NCBI GenBank assembly: GCA_964399165.1
Contig: CAYNPO010000017.1
Span: 1-64,000 of the forward strand
Source: UBA6144 sp964399165
GTDB lineage: Bacteria > Bdellovibrionota > Bacteriovoracia > Bacteriovoracales > Bacteriovoracaceae
Length of the DNA: 64,000 nt
Reading direction: 5' to 3'
Made by a program: the position numbers and the translations under genes. Shown here piece by piece: positions 47,241-56,209 of this stretch (positions are counted from its first letter, which is position 1; every line of letters begins with the position of its first letter). The notes beneath the pieces are model-generated. The model searched no databases. It worked only from the letters and a program-made list of their open reading frames with translations, and was not told the origin of the DNA.

Positions 47241-49070
47241 ATGCTCCCGCTCCTTCTCGCCCTCGCGCTGTCTTCCGTGGCAGGGGGCGCGGTCGAGGAC
47301 GTGGCCCGGGGCAAAGCCTGGCGGCGGCTGCTTCATTATGACCCGGAGCTTGGACGAAGCGAGATCACGGATCCCGCCTTCTTCCTCTCTCCCCGTGGTG
47401 CCACCGATCCCGAGGCGGAGTTGCGTGAGAACCTGCGGAGGTTGGCGCAAGAGCAGGTCGATGGGCCCCAGAGCGCGCGCTTTGCCTGCCGTTTCCCCGC
47501 GCGCCAGCGTTTCCTCCAGCGCACCTTCGGCATCATCCCGCGGTTGAAATGCCCCACGTTAGAGGCGTGGCGCGACCGCCACGCGCCCGAGAGCGTGACC
47601 TATGTCTATGCCTCACAATACGTGGGCAACCCCGCGTCGCTCTTCGGACATACCTTCCTGCGCTTTGACCGCGGCCGCTGGTCTAACCTCCTGGGCCTCT
47701 CCTTGGCCTACTTCGCCCAGGCAGACCAGGAGGACCATGCCTTCACCTACGCCTACAAGGGCCTCACGGGTGGATATGCCGGTCGCTACACCTTCGATGA
47801 TTATTACCCGAAGGCCCGCCTCTACGGCAGCTCCGAGAACCGGGACATGTGGGAGTACACGTTGGCCTTCACCGAGGAAGAACGTTTGATCCTGCTCGAG
47901 CACGCCCACGAGCTCTCACTGGCCGGACGCACGCCTTACTACTTCCTGGACAAGAATTGCGCTTTCCGGCTCCTGGAGTTCTTGGACGTGGCGCGGGAGA
48001 AGCTGGAGCTTTCCACCTCCGCCAGGGGGCGTCCCTTTCTCACGCCCCAGGACTCCCTCAAGATCCTCGCGCGCGCGGGACTGGTGAAGGACGCGGTTTT
48101 TCGGCCATCCTTGCGCCAGCGGGCCGAGGAGCGGTATGGACGCATGGACAAAGGCCAGAAACGGGTGGCCGAGGACATCCTCCTGGGGCGGATGTCCCCC
48201 GAGGAGGTGGGCGACCCGGCCCCTTTGAGCGCGGTGGGCGCCATTTTGGCCATGCGGGAAGCGAAGGGGGAGTTCTCAACAAAGGAACGGTCCTTGTTCC
48301 AACGGACCACAAACGCCCGTGCCAAGCTGCCTGCCACGCCCGAAGTCCATGTTCCTGGGAATGGGCGGGGAGATCCCTTGGGTGGGCACGACACCCACCA
48401 GCTCCACCTGGGCCTTGCCACCACGGAGCTGACGTCGTCACTTCTCCTGGGCATCCGTCCCGCCGCCCACTCCTTGGATGACCGTCCCTCGGGTCTCTTG
48501 CCCAACACGCAGGTTCTGTTTTTAGAGCAGTCGTGGCGGGTCGAGGACATCGGGGAGGGAAATAAGCTGCGGCTGCGCCAGCTCACGTTCATGGACGTCA
48601 AATCCCTCTCCGAGCGTACCCTGGTGAACCGCACACCTTCATGGACCGCCCAGCTGGCCTTAATGCCCACTGTGGGTAGTATCTGCGGGGATTGCCGCAC
48701 GCTGCGATTGGGGGGCAGCTATGGAGTGGCCAGCGCCTTGGCCCCAGGCTTCACCGCTTTTGTCATGGGCGGGCCAACACTGGAAGTACTTACGCCGGAT
48801 GAAGCGGTGGTTGGGCGGGCGGCCCCTACGGCCCTGCTGGGGATAGTGGGGGGGTCTGGCGACGATTGGCGATTGCGGTTGGAGTCCCGCCTGGACGACT
48901 TTCTACTGGGCCCGTTTGACCATGAAACCCTCTGGACCACGGACTTGGGCCTCACTTGGCTCATTTCACCAAACCAAGGTCTCACCCTAGGCGCGGTGTT
49001 CGGACAGAACCTGGGTGACCCCGGTTCCAGCGCCCGAGACGCCTCCCTGCGATGGACGGCCCACTTTTGA
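47241..49070 (+). CDS. DUF4105 (LnbA-like) envelope protein
   Basis: 609 residues with a signal peptide. Residues about 130-330 hold the DUF4105 domain: VYASQYVGNPASLFGHTFLRFD, YAYKGLTGGYAGRYTFDDYY and NCAFRLLEFLDVA, with the Cys-His arrangement of papain-like hydrolases. The C-terminal third is strand-rich and ends DASLRWTAHF, an outer-membrane-barrel-like end. Possible peptidase or amidase acting on the envelope. 1 base after the DUF3015 gene. Confidence 0.8.
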   Translation: MLPLLLALALSSVAGGAVEDVARGKAWRRLLHYDPELGRSEITDPAFFLSPRGATDPEAELRENLRRLAQEQVDGPQSARFACRFPARQRFLQRTFGIIPRLKCPTLEAWRDRHAPESVTYVYASQYVGNPASLFGHTFLRFDRGRWSNLLGLSLAYFAQADQEDHAFTYAYKGLTGGYAGRYTFDDYYPKARLYGSSENRDMWEYTLAFTEEERLILLEHAHELSLAGRTPYYFLDKNCAFRLLEFLDVAREKLELSTSARGRPFLTPQDSLKILARAGLVKDAVFRPSLRQRAEERYGRMDKGQKRVAEDILLGRMSPEEVGDPAPLSAVGAILAMREAKGEFSTKERSLFQRTTNARAKLPATPEVHVPGNGRGDPLGGHDTHQLHLGLATTELTSSLLLGIRPAAHSLDDRPSGLLPNTQVLFLEQSWRVEDIGEGNKLRLRQLTFMDVKSLSERTLVNRTPSWTAQLALMPTVGSICGDCRTLRLGGSYGVASALAPGFTAFVMGGPTLEVLTPDEAVVGRAAPTALLGIVGGSGDDWRLRLESRLDDFLLGPFDHETLWTTDLGLTWLISPNQGLTLGAVFGQNLGDPGSSARDASLRWTAHF

Positions 49071-49087
49071 GTCGGTAAGCTGGCTGG

Positions 49088-49435
49088 ATGCAACCTTCCT
49101 GCCCCCAATGTTCCTCCGAGAACACCTACCAAGACGGTACCCTGTGGATTTGTCCGGACTGCGCCCATGAATGGGCCGAAGGCCCCGCCACCGTGGCCGA
49201 AACCGTGACGGACGACGGCCAGATCCGCGACGCCAACGGCAACGTCCTCGCCAACGGAGATTCCGTCATCGTGCTTAAAGAGCTCAAGATCCGCGGGGCA
49301 TCCGGTTCCGTGAAAAGCGGCACGAAAGTCCGCAACATTCGCCTAGACGACTTGGGCGACGGGCATAACATCGCATGTCGGATCGACGGCATCGGGGCGA
49401 TCCATTTGAAGTCGGAGTTCGTGCGCAAGGCCTGA
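49088..49435 (+). CDS. yjdM: PhnA/YjdM-type zinc-ribbon protein
   Basis: 115 residues. The N-terminal zinc ribbon is CPQCSSENTYQDGTLWICPDC; the rest is the KOW-like PhnA domain (VLANGDSVIVLKELKIRG, SVKSGTKVRNIRL, IDGIGAIHLKSEFVRK). The family was once tied to phosphonate use; its role is not settled. It starts 17 bases after the DUF4105 gene, same strand. Confidence 0.9.
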   Translation: MQPSCPQCSSENTYQDGTLWICPDCAHEWAEGPATVAETVTDDGQIRDANGNVLANGDSVIVLKELKIRGASGSVKSGTKVRNIRLDDLGDGHNIACRIDGIGAIHLKSEFVRKA

Positions 49436-49451
49436 ACGGCGCGGAGGTCCG

Positions 49452-49685
49452 TCATCGCTTTTGACGGGGTTCTAACTCCGTATGGAGCTTCAAAGCGACG
49501 TTCCCCGCCTCTGACTTCACGAGATAGGCGGGCTTCTCCACCGATCCGTTGCGTTTAATGTTCTTGCCCTTGATGATTCTCTCCACGGGCCCGAAGAACA
49601 CCTCTTCCACCGTTCCCAGCACGGGATTTCCCACCCATTTCCACTGGATTTTCGCACCGACCCGGTATGGTTTCACTTGGCCCAT
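49452..49685 (-). CDS. DUF2945 (TUDOR-like) small protein
   Basis: 77 residues. GAKIQWKWVGNPVLGTVEEVF, IIKGKNIKRNGSVEKPAYLV and VALKLHTELE match the DUF2945/hypervirulence-associated TUDOR fold. Cytoplasmic, function unknown. ATG 49685. Confidence 0.8.
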   Translation of the reverse strand: MGQVKPYRVGAKIQWKWVGNPVLGTVEEVFFGPVERIIKGKNIKRNGSVEKPAYLVKSEAGNVALKLHTELEPRQKR

Positions 49686-49723
49686 GCTATGGTTGTAACA
49701 GGGACTTCTAGAAAAGGGCATAT

Positions 49724-50251
49724 ATGCCAGGTCCGGTGTCCGGAAATTTGTGGTGTAGACCGTGGGCAGAAGCGGACGCGGAGGCCTTCTTTGAATTGAG
49801 CCGCGATCCCGGCTTCACCCTCCACCCCATCACGGACTATCGGCAGGAGAGCCTCGCCGCGGCGAGGGCCTGGGTGAGGGACATGGCCATCCTCCATGCC
49901 CACACCGGCATGGGCAAGTGGGGCGTGTGGGAAAAATCCAGCGGCCAGCTGATCGGCATGGGGGGGCTCACGCCCTGGACTTGGGAAGGGGAGGAGCTGG
50001 TGGACATCACCTACCGACTGCGCGAGTCGGCCTGGGGCAAGGGACATGGAACGGAGTTGGCGCGGGCGCTCGTATCCTACGCCTGGGAGCTGGGACTGCC
50101 GGAAATCACCGCCACCATCACGCCGAACAACGTGGGATCCAAGCGCATCGCCCAGAAGCTGGGAATGTCCTTTGAGAAGAACATTCTGCTTCTGGGCGTT
50201 CCGACGGAGCTTTACCGACTTACTCGACCCGGCAGCGCACGGAAGAGTTGA
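49724..50251 (+). CDS. GNAT acetyltransferase (RimJ/RimL type)
   Basis: 175 residues. Substrate side LWCRPWAEADAEAFFELSRDPG; acetyl-CoA motif YRLRESAWGKGHGTELARALVSYAW (GKGHGTE) and the final ITATITPNNVGSKRIAQKLGMSFEK. N-terminal or small-molecule acetyltransferase; substrate unknown. Single gene, divergent from DUF2945. Confidence 0.88.
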   Translation: MPGPVSGNLWCRPWAEADAEAFFELSRDPGFTLHPITDYRQESLAAARAWVRDMAILHAHTGMGKWGVWEKSSGQLIGMGGLTPWTWEGEELVDITYRLRESAWGKGHGTELARALVSYAWELGLPEITATITPNNVGSKRIAQKLGMSFEKNILLLGVPTELYRLTRPGSARKS

Positions 50252-50305
50252 CCCATCAGGCGTGGTCGGCTTGAAGATCGAGTGGTGATCTAATTACGAG
50301 ATGGG

Positions 50306-50821
50306 CTAGAACCGCCGGTCAAACACCACACGCACGTTGCCGCTCTCGCATACGTCATTGGGGGTGTCTTTCACGACCTGCACGGCCACGTAGCGCAGTC
50401 CCCGGCGAGAACCCTCGTAGGCAACTGAGCGCAACTCACCGTCGAGGAACGCCTGGGTGGCGCTGCACCCGCCCTGCACGCGTTCCACCGTCACGATTTC
50501 TGAATGGGTGAAGTCCAAGGTTTTGTCATCGCGGTTGCGGTCCAAGAAGACGCCGTAGATGCATTGTTGGCCATGCTCGCCGGGGAAGACGGCTTCGAAG
50601 AGGAACTTATTAAGATCCTTGTCAGCGGAGAGTTGCTTGAACTCTATGCCGCGCTCGCGGAAAGTGGCGGGGGCCTGCACGTAAGCTCCCCCGAAGGCGC
50701 CGCAATCATAACCCGCGGCCCGGGCGCGGTAGGTGGTCCCCTCAGGGAGTTTGAAAGTCTCGGTCCATTCCTGGGCGAATGCGCTGGCGGGGAGGAGGGC
50801 GGCGAGAATTAAAGCTTTCAT
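50306..50821 (-). CDS. Secreted protein downstream of the di-heme protein
   Basis: 171 residues from ATG 50821: signal peptide (cleavage after AFA), strand-rich domain with four Cys (DCGAFGG, QQCIYG, GGCSAT, DVCESG). No known motif. It lies 8 bases after the di-heme gene on the same strand, so it belongs to the imelysin-type cluster. Role unknown; an extracellular accessory of iron uptake is possible. Confidence 0.6.
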   Translation of the reverse strand: MKALILAALLPASAFAQEWTETFKLPEGTTYRARAAGYDCGAFGGAYVQAPATFRERGIEFKQLSADKDLNKFLFEAVFPGEHGQQCIYGVFLDRNRDDKTLDFTHSEIVTVERVQGGCSATQAFLDGELRSVAYEGSRRGLRYVAVQVVKDTPNDVCESGNVRVVFDRRF

Positions 50822-50829
50822 AGGGACTC

Positions 50830-52194
50830 CTAGAGGCTGTTGAGGAATTGGAGGAGATGATCGCGCTCCGTGCGGGGAAGCGCCATGAACGCGCGTTGGG
50901 CGGCCGCGGCTTCGCCGCCGTGCCAGAGGATCGCTTCCTCCAGGCTGCGGGCGCGTCCGTCGTGCAGATATCGGGAGTGGCCGTTCACCGTGGGCACCAG
51001 GCCTAAACCCCACAAGGGTGGCGTGCGCCACTCGCGGGTGCTGGCCAGGTCCTCGTTGGGCAAATCCTCGACGTCATCGGCGAGGGCGTCACCCATGTCA
51101 TGAAGCAAGAAGTCCGAATAGGGCCAGATCTTCTGGGAGGCGAGCACCGGACGGCCGGCGTCGGGTGAAGTGGTGAAAGAGGGGGTGTGGCAGCTGGTGC
51201 AATTGATCCGGTGAAAGACCGCGCGGCCGGCAAGAACCCCGGGGGCGTCGGCGTTGCGGCGCTGGGGGACGGCCAGGAGTTCCGTGTAGGTGGTCACGCT
51301 GTCCAAGCGCTCACGTGGAATGTCCTCGGGGCTTTTGGCCCGCAGGCACTCTGTCTGCACCTCGGTGCATTCTTCCTCAGGGAAGAGCGGGCTGGTGATG
51401 CCCATGTCACCGTTAAAGGCGGCGGCATTTTGCTCGAGTAAGCTTGCTTTGCCGGCCTTCCAGCCGAAGCGACCCAAGCGCACGTCCCCATGCTCGGCTG
51501 AGGCCACGCGGTTGGCACGGCCGGAGATGCCGTCCCCATCGGCGTCGTAAGGATCTTCATTTTTGAGGATGTCCCGTTCGGAGATGGATTGGACCAGCCC
51601 CAGGCCAATGAGCTGCGGGGCCACACGGGGGGAAGCGATGGTGTCGCCCAGGGGGCCGAAGGCGAGTTCCACGAAGCGGTACACGGGTTTCATGAGCGTG
51701 GCGAGGAGGCCATCGTCATAGCGAAGCTCGATGCGCTCGTAGGCCACATGGGTACGCCCTTCTCCGGGCACACCCTCGATGCCCACGGGCTGGAGTTGCC
51801 CGCCGTAGGCGGGATGAGGGATGGGACCCAAGGCGGTCTTGAGTCGAAGGCGGAAGAGCAGTGAAACCTGCGTGGCCCCTTCGTACTCTGGCAGGCCCGC
51901 ACCCCGCCCGTCCTTGAAGTGGCAGGCGGCGCAGGCCACGGCGTTGAAGTTAGGGCCGAGCCCGTCCCGGGCAGTGGTGGAGGAAGGGGCGCTGACCCAG
52001 GCGAGGTTGAAGAAGCTGTTCCCCACGGCGAACTGCCTGCGCTCGTCCCCGCGCACGCCCGCATGTGGGTGGCTGAAGGCCTGGACGGAGAAGTCGGAGG
52101 TGGATCCGGCTCCGCCGGGGAATTGCTCGGACGGGTCCACTGCGGGGGTAGCGCCTGCAGCAGAAAGGAGTGTTCCTAGGAGCAGCGGCAGCAT
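50830..52194 (-). CDS. DUF1111 di-heme oxidoreductase
   Basis: 454 residues from ATG 52194, with a signal peptide. Two c-type heme motifs are present: CAACH (about residue 90) and CTSCH (about residue 340), plus the conserved GWKAGKASLLEQNAAAF and RSLEEAILWHGGEA. These periplasmic cytochromes are often paired with imelysins and are thought to take part in redox-linked iron uptake. Its start overlaps the imelysin stop by one base (TGATG). Confidence 0.88.
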   Translation of the reverse strand: MLPLLLGTLLSAAGATPAVDPSEQFPGGAGSTSDFSVQAFSHPHAGVRGDERRQFAVGNSFFNLAWVSAPSSTTARDGLGPNFNAVACAACHFKDGRGAGLPEYEGATQVSLLFRLRLKTALGPIPHPAYGGQLQPVGIEGVPGEGRTHVAYERIELRYDDGLLATLMKPVYRFVELAFGPLGDTIASPRVAPQLIGLGLVQSISERDILKNEDPYDADGDGISGRANRVASAEHGDVRLGRFGWKAGKASLLEQNAAAFNGDMGITSPLFPEEECTEVQTECLRAKSPEDIPRERLDSVTTYTELLAVPQRRNADAPGVLAGRAVFHRINCTSCHTPSFTTSPDAGRPVLASQKIWPYSDFLLHDMGDALADDVEDLPNEDLASTREWRTPPLWGLGLVPTVNGHSRYLHDGRARSLEEAILWHGGEAAAAQRAFMALPRTERDHLLQFLNSL

Positions 52195-53279
52195 CAGTAT
52201 TCCACCGGCGCGCCCAGCAGTACGGAAACTTCCACCAGGTCCTTGGCCAACGCCTCGAGTTCCTCCACCACACCCAGGATGCGGGCGCGACCGGTGGGAT
52301 CGGTGATGGCCTGGTCGAAGGGCACCGGGATGTTGATGAATTGGGCGGGGAGTCCGGCCATTCGGCCCCGGATGCGTTGAGCGGCGGCGCTTCCGCGCAC
52401 GGCGGGGAGATTCAGGATACCGGTGACGTCCACCACGTCGGCGACACCCAGGTAGTTCCACAGGATGTCCATGTGGGTCATGTCGGAGAAGCAAGAATGC
52501 TCGTCCTCCTGCCCTTGGGTGTCGTAGGCCACGTACATGCGCTCGCCAGAGAGCTCGTCCCCGGCCATGAAGATGATGCCGGAGAGGATTTTCTTCATCG
52601 CCTGGGCGGTGGGCATGGCCTCGAACTCGCGGCGGAAGTTGGCCGCGTTGGGGCGCCATTCGCGCTCGAGCCCAGCCAGATCGTCTACCAGCATCTCAGC
52701 TACCAGGTTCAGGTACTGGGCCCGGCGTCCGGCGTTGGGAGCGGTGGTGTAGTCGGTGTAGGGACGCTGGCCCGGACCGTCGGCGTAGAAGTCCTGGCCC
52801 CACAACAGGAACTCGATGGCGTGGTAGCCGGTGGAGATGTTCTTCTCCCCGTCGTTTTCATTGAGGGAAACCAGGAGCTCGCGGTTGAGCTGCGGGTAGG
52901 CGGCCACGTTATTGATGATGCCGGCGTTGGGGTTGCCTTGGACGTAATCGATGTAGGCCTCGTCCAAAGGCCAGGCGTTCAGAAGGCCCTCGGGGCCGCC
53001 GTCGCGGTCGATGGGACCGTTATAAAAGCGGAAGACTTCCGTGCGTCCGTAGACCTCGCGGGCGAAGCGCCAGGAGTTTTGGGCGGCGTCCAGAGTCATG
53101 ACCGAGGGCGTGCGGGTGAAGCTGGTGAGGGCGGTCTGCAGTTCACGGGCGCGCTTGAGGGCCTCGGCGTAGGAGGCGTGTACGTGGGCCGCGTAGTTGC
53201 GGACACTCTGCTCGGCGGTTTGCGCGAAGCCGGTGGTGGAGGCGGTGATCAGGGCCAAAGAGAAAAGGAGGCGCTTCAT
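52194..53279 (-). CDS. Imelysin-family periplasmic protein
   Basis: 361 residues from ATG 53279: signal peptide (cleavage near GFA-QT), imelysin helical domain with GYHAIEFLLWGQD (HxxE motif) near residue 160 and a second repeat FMAGDELSGERM. Imelysins (IrpA, EfeO-like) bind iron or other metals in the periplasm. It is first in the unit with the di-heme oxidoreductase and the secreted Cys protein. The 217 bp before it hold no gene; I did not find a convincing Fur box there. Confidence 0.9.
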   Translation of the reverse strand: MKRLLFSLALITASTTGFAQTAEQSVRNYAAHVHASYAEALKRARELQTALTSFTRTPSVMTLDAAQNSWRFAREVYGRTEVFRFYNGPIDRDGGPEGLLNAWPLDEAYIDYVQGNPNAGIINNVAAYPQLNRELLVSLNENDGEKNISTGYHAIEFLLWGQDFYADGPGQRPYTDYTTAPNAGRRAQYLNLVAEMLVDDLAGLEREWRPNAANFRREFEAMPTAQAMKKILSGIIFMAGDELSGERMYVAYDTQGQEDEHSCFSDMTHMDILWNYLGVADVVDVTGILNLPAVRGSAAAQRIRGRMAGLPAQFINIPVPFDQAITDPTGRARILGVVEELEALAKDLVEVSVLLGAPVEY

Positions 53280-53496
53280 GGAGTTGTTCCTTGCATGAAA
53301 AGAGATGGTGTTTGATAGCCCAAACAGCGAGGGTTGGGCCAGGGGAAGGAGCGTTGAGGGAAGAAAAGAAAGAGGGGTTAACGTCCCGTAACCTCGGTGA
53401 CCATTCTGTCTTTTTTGCCGACAAAGGGACCGTTTTAGCCGGCCCAGCAGCGTTTTAAAGCCACTTCCATGGCCTGGTTTTTGCTGAGCCAGGGGC

Positions 53497-54981
53497 ATGA
53501 AACATCTTTTATGGCTTCTGCTTGTGGCTTGCCCTTTCACGTTTGCCTGGGCGGACGCTTTACCCGAGCACCTGGAACGGGAGCATGTGGCCCTGGAGCA
53601 AGAGGGGCGTGCATTGCGGGACCTGCACACATCACTGCAAGAGCGACAGGTCCGCGTCCGCGAGATCCGCGGCCCGATAGAAATGTTCCGCGAGCGGGCC
53701 TTCCTGTGGCGCTACACCATGGACGACCGTCAGTACCGCTCCCGGCACCGGGAGCATATCCAACGTCAGCAACGCTTCCAGGAGCAGTTGCGCATGCACC
53801 GCCAAGCCATGGCCGAGGCCGCGCCGGCACCCGGCCCCCAAGGAGACCAACGGCCTGGGGAGGCCCTGTCACCGCCTCCGGTGGAAATTGACGAAAGCGA
53901 TGAGCTGGCGGACCTGCCTCCGTCTCAGCGGTTAGAAAGGTTGTTGGAGCGCTCACCCCGCGACGAGGCCGAACTGCAGGACCTGCGCTCCCAATGGCGG
54001 GCGCAGTACGAACGCGCCATGCAGGCCCAAAGGGCCCTAGGAAACTTGCCATCTGTGGAGGCGGTAGACGCGTATCGGGCGGAAGTCGCCCGCAGCGAGG
54101 CGCTGGCCCAACGGGTGCACCGTCTGGACGAGCGCGTGAATCGCCAGCGCGAGGAAATCTCCTCACTCCAACGGCAGGCCCAGCATAACCGTCAACAGGA
54201 TATCGTTGCCCAAATCATCTCCGAGTTCCCACATGGTCATGGGGCCGGTCCCGAGCCCCGCTATGTCAGCAGCATCCAACTGGACGTGGAGGGGGGAGTG
54301 GTCACCGCACAATTGGATTCCGAGGGAGCGCGCCGGTTGCTAGGCTTCGAATTTAGGAACGTGGGCTCCCCGGTGATCAACCCCACCGGGAGCGGCGACA
54401 ACTCCGGCGGCTACCGTGAGTTCTCCTTCCAATTCCACGACGCTCACGCGCCGAAGTTCATACTATCAGACAACGCCAAGCTCAGCGGGCGTGATTCCCA
54501 CGACAACATGGTGACGGTGATGATGTTCTTCCCTCGCCGCGTGCGGCCTTGGCTGGAGCCCTCCAACGATGAGTGGGTGGTCCACCTGGGCAACGGCGAG
54601 ACCGCCGTGTTCGACCCTGCCACCAAGGAAGTGAAAGGGGGCGTGTTCCGCGAGGCCCCCATCGACTTGAATCCGGACCGTACCGCCCGCCACTTTGCCC
54701 GGGTGGCTTACCAGGGCAACGGCCTGGTGCTGGAAACCAGTCGCCGGGGAGAGTCCCCCGAGTACACGGCGACTCAGGTCTTCAACCGCAACGAGAACAT
54801 CACCCACGTGAAGCTGCGCCACCGTGGCCGCGAGTGCCTCGTGCGGAAGGATTTAGTGTGGGAGGGATCCCACGGCCAGCAGGGCGTGCAGTTCAAATAC
54901 GCGAGCGACCAGGAGTTCCTGGACCGGGTGGTCAACCCAGAGTGTGGTTGGCAGCTCACTCTGCCGGCCATTTCCCCGTAA
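53497..54981 (+). CDS. Secreted coiled-coil protein
   Basis: 494 residues: signal peptide (cleavage after AWA), then about 200 residues of Arg/Glu/Gln-rich coiled coil (residues about 25-245), then a strand-rich C-terminal domain (about 250-490) with Cys near 454 and 486. No catalytic motif. Divergent from the imelysin gene. It resembles a structural or periplasmic scaffolding protein; function unknown. Confidence 0.65.
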   Translation: MKHLLWLLLVACPFTFAWADALPEHLEREHVALEQEGRALRDLHTSLQERQVRVREIRGPIEMFRERAFLWRYTMDDRQYRSRHREHIQRQQRFQEQLRMHRQAMAEAAPAPGPQGDQRPGEALSPPPVEIDESDELADLPPSQRLERLLERSPRDEAELQDLRSQWRAQYERAMQAQRALGNLPSVEAVDAYRAEVARSEALAQRVHRLDERVNRQREEISSLQRQAQHNRQQDIVAQIISEFPHGHGAGPEPRYVSSIQLDVEGGVVTAQLDSEGARRLLGFEFRNVGSPVINPTGSGDNSGGYREFSFQFHDAHAPKFILSDNAKLSGRDSHDNMVTVMMFFPRRVRPWLEPSNDEWVVHLGNGETAVFDPATKEVKGGVFREAPIDLNPDRTARHFARVAYQGNGLVLETSRRGESPEYTATQVFNRNENITHVKLRHRGRECLVRKDLVWEGSHGQQGVQFKYASDQEFLDRVVNPECGWQLTLPAISP

Positions 54982-55077
54982 AGAAGGTAGCGCCGATCCC
55001 TTCGTCCATGATCCTCGTCATGTTTGCCTGATGTCGATCCGGGGGGCATGAACGGCGATTAGTGCTGCATGGGCGTA

Positions 55078-55091
55078 CGAACTTTTGTTCG
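55078..55091. promoter_or_regulatory. Palindrome CGAAC-N4-GTTCG
   Basis: Perfect 5-bp dyad around TTTT in the 179-bp gap before the cytochrome b561-like gene. The pattern equals that of some LexA boxes of other phyla, but I cannot say which regulator is involved here. Confidence 0.4.
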
Positions 55092-55160
55092 AATGGCCGC
55101 ACGATGAAATGTTTTTCCTACATCAGGGACGTTGGTAGGTTGTGCGAAAGGGAGTCACCC

Positions 55161-55688
55161 ATGAAATCCTTTCTCACCTTGCTTCTTCTGTTCTCCCATC
55201 TCGCGCATGCCGACATTTCGCTTGGAGAGCTAGGGATAGGCGCTGAGGTGAGTCCCTCGGCGCCAACGCTTCCGGCCGCCGCGATGGAGGAACGTCGTTC
55301 GGACCTCCAGAAACACCAAGTCCTCGGGCTCACCACACTGGGCCTCATGCTCGCCACGGCGTTCACCGGAGGAAGCGCCATCGATAGCAATACACACATG
55401 TACCTTGGATTCGCCACCGCGGGTCTCTATGGAGCGACCGCTTATTACTCCTTGAGCGCCCCCAAACCGAAGGGGGTGAAAGATCGCGGCCGGGTCAAAT
55501 GGCATAAGGCCCTGGCATGGGTACACGCCCCACTCATGGTGATCACCCCTTATCTCGGCTACCTGTATAAGAAGCATGAGGAAGACGGCAAGAAGCACTC
55601 TTCGCTTGAGAAACAGCACTCCACCGCAGCCGGGCTACTCATCGGGAGCTTCGCCTTGTCCGCCACCCTCATGATCGTGGAGTTTTAA
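55161..55688 (+). CDS. Cytochrome b561-like membrane protein
   Basis: 175 residues: signal peptide (cleavage after AHA), then four membrane helices, each beginning or ending with His (LQKHQVLGL, SNTHMYLG, VKWHKALAWVHA, EKQHSTAAG). The paired His in opposite helices could bind two b-type hemes, so it may move electrons in the envelope. It is 1 base before a YceI gene; b561-YceI pairs are common. AAAGGGAG precedes ATG 55161. Confidence 0.6.
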   Translation: MKSFLTLLLLFSHLAHADISLGELGIGAEVSPSAPTLPAAAMEERRSDLQKHQVLGLTTLGLMLATAFTGGSAIDSNTHMYLGFATAGLYGATAYYSLSAPKPKGVKDRGRVKWHKALAWVHAPLMVITPYLGYLYKKHEEDGKKHSSLEKQHSTAAGLLIGSFALSATLMIVEF

Positions 55689-55689
55689 A

Positions 55690-56202
55690 ATGGCTTTCTT
55701 GTTGGTGTTCCTCCTTACTGACCTATCGATGGCGGAGCAAACCTTCCAGCGCCAGCTGGAGAAGGGCAAGGCCACATACCGGGTTTCTTTCCTTACAAAG
55801 CGGGTGACGGGGACATCCCAGGCGCTCAAAGGGAAAGTGGTTTGTGCGGCAGACTGTGAGTTCTTGCTGGCCGTACCTGTGGACAGTTTCGATTCCGGTG
55901 ACTCCAACCGGGACTTGAACATGCGTAGTGCCCTGGACACAACAAAGCATGCGCTGGCCGTGGCGAAGGGGCGCTTTCCGCGTGCGCAATGGGAAAAACC
56001 TGAGTTCGTTCTGGATGCCAACGTGGAATTACGTGGAGTCTCTGTGCCGTACCCCGTGCATGTCAGCGACCATGGCAAACGAGCCGCCTTCACCTTGGAC
56101 TTGGATAAGCACGGCATCGAACGTCCTTCGCTTTTCGGAATGCGCATCAAGCAAGAGGTACCGGTTGAATTCGCCCTGAACTGGAAGAAGGCAGACCCTT
56201 AG
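55690..56202 (+). CDS. YceI-family protein
   Basis: 170 residues with a signal peptide (cleavage after SMA-EQ). The lipocalin-like YceI fold is recognised by VPVDSFDSGDSNRDLNMRSALD and FVLDANVELRGVSVPYPV. YceI proteins bind isoprenoid or similar lipids in the periplasm. It directly follows the cytochrome b561-like gene and converges with metG. Confidence 0.85.
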   Translation: MAFLLVFLLTDLSMAEQTFQRQLEKGKATYRVSFLTKRVTGTSQALKGKVVCAADCEFLLAVPVDSFDSGDSNRDLNMRSALDTTKHALAVAKGRFPRAQWEKPEFVLDANVELRGVSVPYPVHVSDHGKRAAFTLDLDKHGIERPSLFGMRIKQEVPVEFALNWKKADP

Positions 56203-56209
56203 GGGGGAC

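Noticed and set aside
52170..53315. 381-codon plus-strand frame over the imelysin gene
   Set aside because: Antisense to a gene with signal peptide and imelysin motif; sequence is low-complexity Gly/Val/His-rich.
53280..53496. Fur box before the imelysin gene
   Set aside because: I looked for a GATAAT-like inverted repeat and found only short A/T-containing words without symmetry.
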